NCBI GenBank assembly: GCA_963709875.1
Contig: CAVPYB010000012.1
Span: 1 to 64,000, forward strand
DNA: 64,000 nucleotides
Direction of reading: 5' to 3'
Source of the DNA: JAQBDA01 sp963709875
Lineage (GTDB): Bacteria > Chloroflexota > Anaerolineae > Anaerolineales > UBA4823
In this document: positions 28,605 to 37,018 of the stretch, one piece after another
Layout: each line of letters opens with the position of its first letter
How positions within the stretch are numbered: position 1 is the stretch's first letter
Made by a program: the position numbers and the translations under genes
The notes under the pieces: model-generated
Database searches by the model: none
What the model saw: only the letters and a program-made list of their open reading frames with translations
What the model was told of the DNA's origin: nothing

Positions 28605-29834
28605 TCATATACGCAGCTTCGGGTCCAGGGCATCCCGCAAGCCATCGCCCAGCAGGTTGAACCCCAACACGCATAGCATGATGGCGACCCCGGGGAAGAC
28701 CACAGCCCACCAGGCACCGCTGGTCAGGTAGCGGTAGCTATCTCCCAGCATGGCTCCCCACTCCGGTTCGGGTGGGATGGCGCCCAGGCCGAGGAAACCC
28801 AACGCGGCTGCCGAGAGGATGGCGCTTGCCAGCCCCATGGTGGTCTGCACGATCAGAGGAGACATGATATTGGGCAGGACGTGGCGGGTCATGATGCGCC
28901 CATGCCCTTCGCCGGTTGATTCCGCCGCCAGGATGTATTCCTTCTGCATCACGGACAGCACGCTGGAGCGTGCCAGGCGGGCATACACCGGGATACCGAC
29001 GACACCGATGGCGATCATGCCTTTCTCCAGTCCTGGGCCGAGGAAGGCGACGATGGCGATCGCTAACAGATAGCTCGGGAAGGATAGGATGATGTCCATG
29101 GCGCGCATGATGGTGCTGGATAAAAAGCTGCCCTTCAATGCCATGCCCAATACCAACCCGATCAGCGCGCCTAAAATCGCACATGCCAGGGCGATATAAA
29201 TGCCGCCTGTAACGATGGCAGCCCCGCCGATCAGAAACCCGATCCCGGCGAAGATCAGCATGCGCGTCGATTTGTTCGCAATGCGCATACCGAAGGCAGC
29301 CGCGAGCACACCGAACAGGAAGAATGCCGCTGCCAGCAACCACACCTCCGCGATCCAGGCCGGCAGCAGACCCAGGAAGAACCCGATCAGGCCGTACATG
29401 AAGATATCCTCAGGGACGGATGTCGATGTGCCCTCGAAAAAGCCCGCCAATATGCCCAGAACGACACCGATCGAGAGCGAGATCCCCACCGCGACAAGCC
29501 CCACCCGCAGGGAGTTCCAGCCGCCGTGTACCACCCGGCGGAAGATGTCCCGTCCCAGCTTATCCGTCCCAAACGGGTGCACAGAGGGCACATCTTCATT
29601 CGGTATCAGGGTCGGTGGTTTGAGCTTTAGCGAATAATCGAGATCGGTCTTGGGGTCATATTCCCAGAAGAAGTGTGCAAACACGCTGGAAAAAACGAAC
29701 AAGGCCACAACCAGCATGCCTGCCCTGGCTGTATTGCTGGATATCAGCCTGCGCCAGGCGTCGTACCACATCGAGCGGTGCTCGCGCAGGGCAAAATCTG
29801 CCACACCGATCTCTTTGGGCGTAATCTCAGCCAT
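28605..29834 (-). CDS. Peptide ABC transporter permease (OppC/DppC type) with an extra membrane segment
   Basis: An intact 409-residue permease, about 110 residues longer than the usual ~300. The normal parts are present: the N-terminal helix (MLVVALFVFSSVFAHFFWEY), the DppC loop FGTDKLGRDIFRRVVHGG, SIGVVLGILAGFFEG, then IMRAMDIILSFPSYLLAIAI, the EAA coupling loop (EYILAAESTGEGHGRIMTRH) and LGFLGLGAIPPEPEWGAML. Between AGFFEG and the IMRAMDI helix lies an insert from about residue 138 to 250 with four or five extra hydrophobic helices (FLLGLLP-like, FFLFGVLAAAFGM, MLIFAGIGFLIGGAAIVTGG). No frameshift is needed. The ATG at 29834 has GAGGTG upstream and follows the OppB-type stop by 8 bases. 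Confidence 0.9.
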   Translation of the reverse strand: MAEITPKEIGVADFALREHRSMWYDAWRRLISSNTARAGMLVVALFVFSSVFAHFFWEYDPKTDLDYSLKLKPPTLIPNEDVPSVHPFGTDKLGRDIFRRVVHGGWNSLRVGLVAVGISLSIGVVLGILAGFFEGTSTSVPEDIFMYGLIGFFLGLLPAWIAEVWLLAAAFFLFGVLAAAFGMRIANKSTRMLIFAGIGFLIGGAAIVTGGIYIALACAILGALIGLVLGMALKGSFLSSTIMRAMDIILSFPSYLLAIAIVAFLGPGLEKGMIAIGVVGIPVYARLARSSVLSVMQKEYILAAESTGEGHGRIMTRHVLPNIMSPLIVQTTMGLASAILSAAALGFLGLGAIPPEPEWGAMLGDSYRYLTSGAWWAVVFPGVAIMLCVLGFNLLGDGLRDALDPKLRI

Positions 29835-29842
29835 AAAGCACC

Positions 29843-30895
29843 TCAATCATAATGAATCCTCGGGTCAAGGAATGCGTAAGAGATATCAACCAGTAAATTG
29901 AAGAATACGAAAATAACTGCGATCAGCAGCGTGCCGCCCTGGACGATCGGATAATCACGCCCAAGGATGGCGTCGTAGATCCACTTGCCGATGCCGGGCC
30001 AGGCGAAGATGGTCTCGGTTAGGACCGCACCTGCCATCAGGATGCCGGTCTGCAGCCCGATAACGGTGACAACCGGCAGGAAGGCGTTCTTGAGGGCGTG
30101 GCGGAAGAGCACCACCCGCTCGACCAGCCCTTTGGCATGCGCAGTGCGGATGTAATCCTCCTGGAGCACATCCAGCATGCTGGAGCGGGTCATGCGGGCG
30201 ATGATCGCCATCGGTATGGTCGCCAGGGCAATGGCTGGCATGATGATGTGCTCAAGCGCATCTACAAAGGCTTCCATATTGCCGGTGATCAGGCTGTCCA
30301 CCAGCAGCAGATTGGTGATCGACTGGACTTCGATGCCGGAGCTGAGACGTCCACCGGTCGGCAGCCACTGCAAGAACACAGCAAACAGCATGATCAGCAT
30401 CAGACCCAGCCAGAAGATCGGCATCGAGACTCCGATCAGAGAGCCCACCATGCTGACCCCGTCCAGCACGGAATTGCGACGGGCGGCGGAAGCGATCCCT
30501 ACCGGCAGACCGACAACGATGGCAATCAACATCGCCAATAATGCCAGCTCGACAGTCGCCGGGAAACGCAGGGCAAGGGTTTCAGCCACCGGGATGCGGC
30601 GGTGGATCGAGTTGCCCAGGTCAAGGCGCACCAATCTGCCCAAAAAACGGAAATACTGGCTGTCAAAAAATCCAGCGAGATCCCCTTCCGCCAGAGCTTC
30701 GCGGTCGAGGAATAAAGGTCGATTTAGACCCAGCTGCTCGCGAATGCGCGCCACGTTTTCCTCAGCGGCGTGCTCGCCCAGCATGGCAACCGCCGGGTCG
30801 CCCGGGATAAGGCGCTGGAACATGAAGATGACGAAAGTCACACCGATCAGAGTCGGGATGACGGATACCAAGCGGCGCAAGATATATCTTGACAC
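29843..30895 (-). CDS. Peptide ABC transporter permease (OppB/DppB type)
   Basis: An intact 350-residue permease. It opens with SRYILRRLVSVIPTLIGVTF, and IRGRLIPGDPAV-like text (FQRLIPGDPAVAMLG) follows as in DppB. The EAA coupling loop is MLDVLQEDYIRTAHAKGLVE with RVVLFRHALKNAFLPVVTV, and six membrane segments are visible. I chose the GTG at 30895, because GGAGG sits five bases upstream of it; a GTG four codons earlier would place that ribosome site inside the coding region. The binding-protein gene ends 107 bases upstream, separated by a hairpin. With the OppC-type subunit it forms the channel. Confidence 0.93.
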   Translation of the reverse strand: MSRYILRRLVSVIPTLIGVTFVIFMFQRLIPGDPAVAMLGEHAAEENVARIREQLGLNRPLFLDREALAEGDLAGFFDSQYFRFLGRLVRLDLGNSIHRRIPVAETLALRFPATVELALLAMLIAIVVGLPVGIASAARRNSVLDGVSMVGSLIGVSMPIFWLGLMLIMLFAVFLQWLPTGGRLSSGIEVQSITNLLLVDSLITGNMEAFVDALEHIIMPAIALATIPMAIIARMTRSSMLDVLQEDYIRTAHAKGLVERVVLFRHALKNAFLPVVTVIGLQTGILMAGAVLTETIFAWPGIGKWIYDAILGRDYPIVQGGTLLIAVIFVFFNLLVDISYAFLDPRIHYD

Positions 30896-30919
30896 GCTTA
30901 CCTCCACATCTAGGAAACA

Positions 30920-30943
30920 GGGGGCGGAATTTCATCCGCCCCC
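30920..30943 (-). promoter_or_regulatory. Intercistronic hairpin between the binding protein and permease genes
   Basis: A 9-bp GC-rich stem (GGGGGCGGA/TCCGCCCCC, loop ATTTCA) without a good T tract. Such hairpins commonly protect the upstream binding-protein mRNA and lower downstream expression. Confidence 0.55.
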
Positions 30944-31002
30944 CGTGTAAACGTGACGATCAGTGATCAGGCGAACTGGGTGTAACCAGTTTCGCCAAAA
31001 AA

Positions 31003-32799
31003 CTACGGGGCAAGCTCTACGAATTCGTAGTAATCAGCCCCTACCGGCTGCGGGATATAACCGCTCACCTTTGTGGAGAAGATCAAAGGCGTGTTATTAT
31101 GACCCAGCCAGACGCGCGTGACATCATCATGCATGATTTGCTCTGCCTGCTGGTACATCGGCTCTCGGTTTTCTTGCCCTACTGTGATCTGTGCTTTGGT
31201 GAGGAGCTCGGCGAGTTCCGCATTCTGGTACCAACCTTCGCGCATGATGGGCTCTGTGCCACCACCGAAGAAGTAACCGGTGAAGTTATCCGGGTCACCG
31301 TTATCACCGCCCCAGCCGAGCTGGTACAGGCCGACCAGACGCCCTTCACGGCGTGAGCCCAAGTAGGTTGGCCAATCGCCTTCCAGGTACAGCTCGACAT
31401 TGAAGCCAGCATTGGTCAGGTCGGCTGCCATGGCTTCAGCAATCTCCTTGGGAGCCGGGAAGTAGAAGCGAGTCACAGGCATGTAGTACAGCCGCAGCGG
31501 GATCTTCTCGCCGGCGGTGAAGACCACGTTGCCATCCGCATCAGCGATATCTTCAGCAACGGTCACTTCGCTCAAGCCATCCGGGAACCCAGCCTCTGCC
31601 AGTAGCTGGCGGGAGAGCTCCGGATCGTAGGTCCAATCTTCGATCGCATCGTTGCGACCCCACATAAGAGGCGGGAGGAAATTGGTGGCCACGGAACCAT
31701 ATTTTCCAAAGAAGTTCTCAATCAGACCTTCCTTGTTGATGGCATGGGCTATCGCCTTCCGGACACGGATATCCTGGAATTCTTCCAGCTTATAGTTGAA
31801 AGCTAGGTAGGATGAGTTTAGCGCCGGGCGAGTCTCGATATAAAGATCGGGGTCGCTTTCAGCTGTTATCAAATCCTCAATCACGGCCTGCTCGAGGGCG
31901 TGAATGTCGCCGGCTTTCAGCGCCAGGAAGCGCGCTGAGTCATCCGGGATCACCCGCCAGATGATCTGGTCGATCTTGGGGCGCCCACCCCAATAACCGT
32001 CGTAGGCTTCCACGGTGATATGGTCGCCTTCGACCCACTCCACGAACTTGAACGGACCGGTGCCCACGCAACCTGCGCTGGGGGTGCCGTAGTTCTCGCC
32101 AGCCGCTTCAAGCCCAGCCGGGCTGGAGATGGCAAAAATATCCATCGCCAGATTGGCCAGGAAAGGTGCCTGCGGAGCGCTGAGATTGAACTTTACAGTG
32201 TAATCATCCAGGGCTTCAACAGATGTGATGATGCTGGCATCATCAAAACCCCCAAACTGCGCCTCGTAGTATTCAAACACCTGGCTCTCAAAGTGCAGGG
32301 GGTTATCGGTGAAGCGCCAGCGCTCGAAGTTGAATACTACCGCGTCAGCGTTGAAATCGGTGCCATCGTGGAACTTGACGCCCTCGCGCAGCTTGCAGGT
32401 CCACTCGGTGCCACCCTCATTCGGCTCGCACGACTCTGCCAGCGCGGGGACTGGTACGGTTGTGCCATGCTCGTATTGGTAGAGCGGCTCCAGGCACTGC
32501 CCAGTGACGCGGAAGCTCTCACCATCGGTGACGATGGCGGGGTCAAGCTGGACCGAGTTGCCGCCGCGGCCAAAGATGAATGTCACCGGCTCCATGGCCT
32601 CTTCGGTCGGTGCCGGTTCATCAGTCGGCGCCGCGGCCTCGGTAGGCGGTGCTTCTGTCTCCGCCGGGGCTGCCGGTGCTTCGGTCTCTGCCGGAGCTGC
32701 CGGGGCTTCGGTCGGCGTCGCCTGCGGCGCGCAGGCTGCCAGGACCATACTGAGCAGGATGATCACTGCTCCCAGGGTGTAGAACATCTTGCGATTTAT
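31003..32799 (-). CDS. Peptide ABC transporter substrate-binding lipoprotein
   Basis: A family 5 extracellular solute-binding protein of about 598 residues. The lipobox is LSMVLAAC, then a long Ala/Pro/Thr/Glu linker (PTEAPAAPAETEAP). The folded part has LCEPLYQYEHG-like text, LREGVKFHDGTDFNADAVVF and PRALNSSYLAFNYK-like segments of peptide-binding proteins. The AGGAGG ribosome site is 7 bases from an ATA codon (32799), giving an N-terminus of four residues (x-N-R-K) before MFYTLGAV; the first ATG (32787) is 19 bases from that site and would leave the signal peptide without its basic head. Either ATA is used or an ATG was misread. It heads the importer operon with a consensus promoter upstream. 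Confidence 0.9.
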   Translation of the reverse strand: MNRKMFYTLGAVIILLSMVLAACAPQATPTEAPAAPAETEAPAAPAETEAPPTEAAAPTDEPAPTEEAMEPVTFIFGRGGNSVQLDPAIVTDGESFRVTGQCLEPLYQYEHGTTVPVPALAESCEPNEGGTEWTCKLREGVKFHDGTDFNADAVVFNFERWRFTDNPLHFESQVFEYYEAQFGGFDDASIITSVEALDDYTVKFNLSAPQAPFLANLAMDIFAISSPAGLEAAGENYGTPSAGCVGTGPFKFVEWVEGDHITVEAYDGYWGGRPKIDQIIWRVIPDDSARFLALKAGDIHALEQAVIEDLITAESDPDLYIETRPALNSSYLAFNYKLEEFQDIRVRKAIAHAINKEGLIENFFGKYGSVATNFLPPLMWGRNDAIEDWTYDPELSRQLLAEAGFPDGLSEVTVAEDIADADGNVVFTAGEKIPLRLYYMPVTRFYFPAPKEIAEAMAADLTNAGFNVELYLEGDWPTYLGSRREGRLVGLYQLGWGGDNGDPDNFTGYFFGGGTEPIMREGWYQNAELAELLTKAQITVGQENREPMYQQAEQIMHDDVTRVWLGHNNTPLIFSTKVSGYIPQPVGADYYEFVELAP

Positions 32800-33249
32800 G
32801 CTTCTTCCTCCTAACTAGTGTATGTATAAACGGATTGGCTTACTATGGATTACTCTTTTAAGCTGGCGAGGGTTCACCTCCTTATATATAGAAAGAGCAG
32901 TGTGCCAGGACGTGGCCACACACACCGGCCCCTATGCTGACCGAGCAGTAACAAATTTATTATACGCTATGAACAGTAATTGTCAATCTGAATTGCTGAC
33001 CATTGGACACAACCGAGACTGCTTCGCACAGACCGCTCGCAGAGACATGTCGCTTAGAATTGATTTGCGTGGAGCGCAGTTGAGTTGCTCGCTATTACCG
33101 CATTTAACGCTGCACAGCCGGTTACTTTGCCCGATTGTTGCCTATAAAAGATGGATTTTGTCGTATTATATACATGACACCTGACACTTTGCCATGCTGC
33201 ATCCGCCAGGGTATACTTGAAAGGCAATCATTCAAATTGGAGGCATACG
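32800..33249. other. Divergent intergenic region between the importer operon and a small gene
   Basis: About 450 bases. It contains the importer promoter (32959-32986) and a leader of about 150 bases to the binding-protein start. An open stretch at 32822-33184 on the plus strand lacks a ribosome site and typical composition and is not called. ACACCTGACAC-type short motifs occur near 33178. Nothing else was recognised. Confidence 0.5.
32959..32986 (-). promoter_or_regulatory. Consensus promoter of the peptide importer operon
   Basis: On the minus strand a perfect TTGACA (32986-32981), 16 bases, and a perfect TATAAT (32964-32959). Confidence 0.8.
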
Positions 33250-33480
33250 ATGGCCCACAAAGAATGGCAAGTGATCAAGGTGCGTTATTGCGACCATGCC
33301 GGCGAGGAGGTCTCATTGGAAGCCGAGCTGATCTTCCCCTCCGACCTGCTCCCCGACCAACAGCCCAGGGTGGTAGCACACCGCTGCTCGCGGGCGATCT
33401 CCTGCAATCTGGATGGTCGGGCCAGCTGTGTCTGGGCAGGCACAAATCCCGCCTTCGACCCGTTCACAGAAAATTTATAG
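33250..33480 (+). CDS. Small conserved-looking cysteine protein, unknown function
   Basis: A 76-residue protein with a clear GGAGG ribosome site 6 bases before the ATG. The first half is a mixed strand/helix segment (QVIKVRYCDHAGEEVSLEAE). The second half has the distinctive HRCSRAISCNLDGRASCVW then AGTNPAFDPF, with three closely spaced Cys that could bind metal or iron-sulfur, plus one earlier Cys. I do not recognise a named family, although I believe similar short proteins occur in related Chloroflexota. It is flanked by divergent and convergent genes, so it is monocistronic. Confidence 0.7.
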   Translation: MAHKEWQVIKVRYCDHAGEEVSLEAELIFPSDLLPDQQPRVVAHRCSRAISCNLDGRASCVWAGTNPAFDPFTENL

Positions 33481-33501
33481 CTGCCGACCTCCCTCCCTGA
33501 A

Positions 33502-34683
33502 TTAGATCACACCTAATTTCTTCCCCACCTGCGCAAAAGCCTGCAGACCCTGCTCAAGATCATCTTTTTCATGAGCAGCCGAGATCATCACCCGGATGCG
33601 GGCTTTGCCGCGCGGCACGGTGGGGAAGCCGATCGCCATGGCAAAGACACCGTTCTCGAACAGCTGGCGGCTGAACTGCTGCGCCATGGGCGCTTCTCCC
33701 AGCATCACCGGTGTGATGGGTGTCGTGCTCCGACCGGTGTCGAAGCCCAGGTTACCCATCTCGGCTTTGAAGAAGCGGGTGTTCTCCCACAACTTATCCA
33801 CCAGCTCGGTGGACTCTTCCAGGATATCCAAGGCCGCAATGCAGGCGGCAGCATCCGGAACGGTCATAGCAGATGAGAAAAGGAAGGGACGGCCGCGCTG
33901 GCGCAACCATTCAACAACCAGCGGGTTGCCCGCCACCACCCCTCCAACCACGCCGAACGCCTTCGACAGGGTGCCCACCTCGACATCCACTTTACCGTGC
34001 AAATCGAAGTGATCGACAATGCCGCGCCCGCCGCGGCCTAACACGCCCTCACCATGCGCGTCATCCACCATCAGGATGGCGTTTTGCTGATCAGTAACCT
34101 GGAAGATCTCGTCCAGGGGGGCAACATCACCATCCATGCTGAACACGCCATCGGTGACTACCAGGGCGCGCGGGTAGCTACCCCGGTGCTCCAGCAATGC
34201 CCGGTCCAGGTCACTTGGATCACCATGCGCGTAGCGCACGATCCTGGCGCCAGATAACCGGCAGCCGTCGATGATGCTGGCATGGTTGAGCTCATCCGAG
34301 AATATCACGTCGCTCTTGCCGACCAGCGCAGGTATCACCGCCAGATTGGCGTTGAACCCGGATTGGAACGTAATCGCACCTTCGACGCCCTTGAATGCCG
34401 CCAGGCGCTTCTCCAGCTCCAGGTGCAGGTCCATCGTCCCGGCGATCGTCCGCACGGCAGCCGGACCGACCCCGTGCGACTGCAGCGCTTTGCCGGCCGC
34501 GGCTACCAGGCGCGGGTGGTTTGCCAGACCCAGGTAGTTGTTCGAGCAGAAGTTCAGCGTACGGCTGCCATCCACTACCAGCCAGGCGCCCTGCGGCGAG
34601 CTCAGGGTGCGGATGCGGTTATACAGACCGGAATCTTTCAGGTTTTGCAGCTCGTCTTGGATCCATTGCAGCTTATCAGCCAT
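33502..34683 (-). CDS. kbl: Glycine C-acetyltransferase / alpha-oxoamine synthase family
   Basis: An intact 393-residue PLP enzyme, fold type I, that condenses an amino acid with an acyl-CoA. The sequence best matches 2-amino-3-ketobutyrate CoA ligase: NFCSNNYLGLANHPRLV, GVGPAAVRTIAGTMDLHLEL, the PLP-contact Asp in VDDAHGEGVLGRGGRG, and the Schiff-base Lys in VGTLSKAFGVVGGVVAG. The ATG at 34683 has GAGG upstream; an ATG four codons earlier does not. No threonine dehydrogenase or biotin gene lies beside it, so the substrate (glycine or alanine) is uncertain. Last of a four-gene minus run (M50 protease, HD, TyrA-like, this), 15 bases after the TyrA-like gene. Confidence 0.85.
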   Translation of the reverse strand: MADKLQWIQDELQNLKDSGLYNRIRTLSSPQGAWLVVDGSRTLNFCSNNYLGLANHPRLVAAAGKALQSHGVGPAAVRTIAGTMDLHLELEKRLAAFKGVEGAITFQSGFNANLAVIPALVGKSDVIFSDELNHASIIDGCRLSGARIVRYAHGDPSDLDRALLEHRGSYPRALVVTDGVFSMDGDVAPLDEIFQVTDQQNAILMVDDAHGEGVLGRGGRGIVDHFDLHGKVDVEVGTLSKAFGVVGGVVAGNPLVVEWLRQRGRPFLFSSAMTVPDAAACIAALDILEESTELVDKLWENTRFFKAEMGNLGFDTGRSTTPITPVMLGEAPMAQQFSRQLFENGVFAMAIGFPTVPRGKARIRVMISAAHEKDDLEQGLQAFAQVGKKLGVI

Positions 34684-34698
34684 TATTATCCTCACTGG

Positions 34699-35688
34699 TC
34701 AATTTTTCTTTTTCTTACGGCCCCGGATGCCGATCATGCGCCCAAAGATCTCCGAGCTGGTCGATATCTCGGGAGCCTGAGCGTTCTCCTCACTCCAGTT
34801 TGCGGCCTGGCGCTGGCTCCACCACAGCTCGCCACCCTTCCGGGCACGCTCCAGCCGGCTCACCAACGCCGTGCTGTCCTCCTTGGCGATATCGCCGCGC
34901 AGCGCCTGCAGAGAGGCGATCATCGCATCCATCACCCGCAGGACATTCTCGCGCGTGACCAACGCCGAGCTGCTCAGGGTCTGCGGCTCGCTCAGCATGA
35001 CCGCCGGGTTGGTGACCTCAGCGTACGAACGTCCGGCAATTTTGCGGGCTTCATACCATCCTGGCTGGTCGACTGTGGCATTGAGCAGCGCGGCGGAAAT
35101 CAGCTGGGGCAGGATGTGCGTGGCTGCCATCAGGCTGTCATTCTCAACAGGATCGACGAACAGGGCTGTCGCCCCTACCAGGCGAGTCAGGTCGGCCGAC
35201 ATCTTGATTGCCTCGGAGACCGTTCCCGGGGGGGTGACGATACACAGCATACCCTGGTGGAAAAGGTCGGCCCGCGCAGCCGTAATGCCAGAATCCGGCA
35301 TCAGCAGATAGCTGGGGTTGAGCACCGGGGTCAGCCCCACATAATGTCGTTTGGGGGGCAGCAGCTCTTTTGCCCAGGCATTGACCACCTCTTTAACCGG
35401 GGCGGTGTCCAGCACAACGGCGTGCTCCCGCAGGTCTGGAGCGATGATCTCGAGCGTCTCACGGATCTGGTCGATAGGCAGGGCGAGCAGCACGATGTCT
35501 GCGTCGCGCACAGCCGATGGCAGATTGACCGATCGCTTATCGATGGCGCCGATATTCAATGCCTGGCGGGCTGCCTCAGGCTCGCGGTCATGCCCTATGC
35601 GCAGGAACATCTCTTTTTGCTCGGCCAGCGCCAGCCCAAACGAGGCGCCGATCTGTCCGAGTCCCACAATCGTGATCTGTACTGTCAT
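34699..35688 (-). CDS. Prephenate dehydrogenase-like NAD(P)-binding protein
   Basis: An intact 329-residue protein. The Rossmann start is VQITIVGLGQIGASFGLALAE, DIVLLALPIDQIRETLE follows, and VVLDTAPVKEVVNAWA resembles the DVGSVK turn of TyrA. The expected catalytic-loop motif with His (GxHPxxG) is replaced by YVGLTPVLNPSYLL, and the C-terminal helical dimerisation domain has ENDSLMAATHILPQLISAAL. It may therefore be a divergent TyrA or a dehydrogenase for another substrate. The C-terminus is unusually basic (RGRKKKKN). An AAAGGA site precedes the start. It sits between the HD protein and the Kbl-like gene with gaps of about 15 bases. Confidence 0.8.
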   Translation of the reverse strand: MTVQITIVGLGQIGASFGLALAEQKEMFLRIGHDREPEAARQALNIGAIDKRSVNLPSAVRDADIVLLALPIDQIRETLEIIAPDLREHAVVLDTAPVKEVVNAWAKELLPPKRHYVGLTPVLNPSYLLMPDSGITAARADLFHQGMLCIVTPPGTVSEAIKMSADLTRLVGATALFVDPVENDSLMAATHILPQLISAALLNATVDQPGWYEARKIAGRSYAEVTNPAVMLSEPQTLSSSALVTRENVLRVMDAMIASLQALRGDIAKEDSTALVSRLERARKGGELWWSQRQAANWSEENAQAPEISTSSEIFGRMIGIRGRKKKKN

Positions 35689-35702
35689 ACTAATCCTTTC
35701 TA

Positions 35703-36254
35703 TCAGCTGGCGCTGTCGGCAGCTTGCAGCTTAAGCAGCAAACGGTCTTCCAGAACCACCGTATCAGCGCTGATGGTATTCTGATGTTTGAGAATCAATG
35801 ATACAGCTAAGGGAGTTGCCCCGGCTGCAGATGCCATCTCCGCCCCCCATCGCGGGTGCTGCTCGGCAATGATAAACGGGCGGCGCCAGGAGGACCCGCT
35901 CAAAGCACCATCGCTGGTCTGCGTGCCCAGCCCCCACTCGCGTGTCTGTCTCGGGAACAGCGCTTTCATGACCACGATGGCGACCCTTTCCCAAAGCGCT
36001 AACGGATAGCGGCTCTTGCCCACGTCATGCAGCAGGGCAGCCACCAGAAGGTCGTGATGCTCACCGTTCTCGTGCAAGAGTAGTTTAAAAACCCGCAGGC
36101 TGTGAGCCTGTTCGCTGGGCTGCATTTGGGAGAAAAGATCCATCTGAGCCGGGTTTAGACAGGTTTCCGCCAGTTTAAGGTCGGCAGGGTCCGGAGCTGT
36201 CCACATCGCTTTCCGGAACTGACCGGCGCGGTAGTTGATCCGCTCCAGCGTCAT
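35703..36254 (-). CDS. HD-domain phosphohydrolase
   Basis: A 183-residue protein with a metal-binding HD domain: the first His in EQAHSLRVFKLLL, the HD pair in LLVAALLHDVGKSRYPLALW, and later His in IAEQHPRWGAEM and LILKHQN. Such proteins hydrolyse nucleotides or cyclic nucleotides; the substrate cannot be read. I chose the ATG at 36254 because it overlaps the stop of the M50 protease gene (ATGA), which fixes the start by coupling; an in-frame opening further upstream lies inside that gene. Confidence 0.82.
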   Translation of the reverse strand: MTLERINYRAGQFRKAMWTAPDPADLKLAETCLNPAQMDLFSQMQPSEQAHSLRVFKLLLHENGEHHDLLVAALLHDVGKSRYPLALWERVAIVVMKALFPRQTREWGLGTQTSDGALSGSSWRRPFIIAEQHPRWGAEMASAAGATPLAVSLILKHQNTISADTVVLEDRLLLKLQAADSAS

Positions 36255-36895
36255 CCAACCAGCAATCGGATGAGGAGATTCAGCGTCGGCGTGATGATCC
36301 AGTTCAAACCACCTATAAAAACCAGGGCAAGCAAGATTAACGGGGCGACGGGTCTGATCCTCTCCAGCACCCGCTTCCACGAGGGGGGGAAGAAATACAT
36401 CGCCACTTTCTCACCATCCAGCGGGTAGAGCGGGATGAGGTTGAAAAGCATCAGCAGCAGGTTGATGTAGACAAATACCAACAGCAGCTGCGGGATCGTA
36501 GGCAGGAAGTGGCTCGAGCTGGCCACATAATCGAACTGGGCAGCCTGGATGGAGACCAGCCCGACCTGGAAAGGGATCGCGGCCAGTATCGCCATCAGCA
36601 GGTTAGAGAGCGGACCGGCCAGCGCCACCAGCATCAGGGCTGCCGGCGAGCGCCGCTCCAACACGTAAGGGTTAACCGGAACCGGTTTCGCCCAACCGAA
36701 GCCCGCCACCAGCATCAGCAGCGATCCCATCGGATCGAGATGGACCAGTGGGTTGAGGGTCAGGCGCCCATTCAGCCGAGGGGTGTCATCGCCGAAGTAG
36801 TTCGCCGTCCAGGCGTGCGCAAACTCATGCACCGAAAATGCAGTCAGCAGCACAAATAAATGCGAGATCAAGGTTGAGGGATCGAGTCCAAACAT
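36251..36895 (-). CDS. Site-2 protease family (M50) membrane metalloprotease
   Basis: A 214-residue integral membrane zinc protease. The zinc-binding helix is AFSVHEFAHAWTANYFGD (HEXXH). The third ligand region is LFNLIPLYPLDGEKVAM, and a glycine-rich membrane segment VALAGPLSNLLMAIL lies between. It has about five hydrophobic segments and the compact architecture of the ordinary bacterial YwhC-like branch, without PDZ or CBS domains. The start is the ATG at 36895 with TGGAG seven bases upstream. It heads the run with the HD protein, with a TATAAT box at 36971-36976. Likely cuts membrane substrates; the target is unknown. Confidence 0.88.
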   Translation of the reverse strand: MFGLDPSTLISHLFVLLTAFSVHEFAHAWTANYFGDDTPRLNGRLTLNPLVHLDPMGSLLMLVAGFGWAKPVPVNPYVLERRSPAALMLVALAGPLSNLLMAILAAIPFQVGLVSIQAAQFDYVASSSHFLPTIPQLLLVFVYINLLLMLFNLIPLYPLDGEKVAMYFFPPSWKRVLERIRPVAPLILLALVFIGGLNWIITPTLNLLIRLLVG

Positions 36896-37006
36896 CGTTA
36901 TACTCCAGAAAAAGCGGGAAACCAGACCTGGGATATATCTGCCACTCCAGGTGCAGCAGCCCGCGCAACGATTATACCATCCCAAAGAGGGGCAAATACA
37001 GCGTGA

Positions 37007-37012
37007 TATAAT
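37007..37012 (+). promoter_or_regulatory. -10 box giving a probable leaderless mRNA
   Basis: TATAAT ends only 6 bases before the ATG at 37019, so transcription should begin at or next to the start codon. No ribosome site is present. A minus-strand TATAAT at 36971-36976 serves the divergent M50 gene. Confidence 0.6.
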
Positions 37013-37018
37013 GCCCAA

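Noticed and set aside
32822..33184. Possible 120-codon gene in the importer's divergent region
   Set aside because: No ribosome site, atypical composition and overlap with the importer promoter.
34282..35784. Plus-strand open frame of 500 codons
   Set aside because: It lies opposite the Kbl-like and TyrA-like genes; Gln/His/Arg-rich with no domain.
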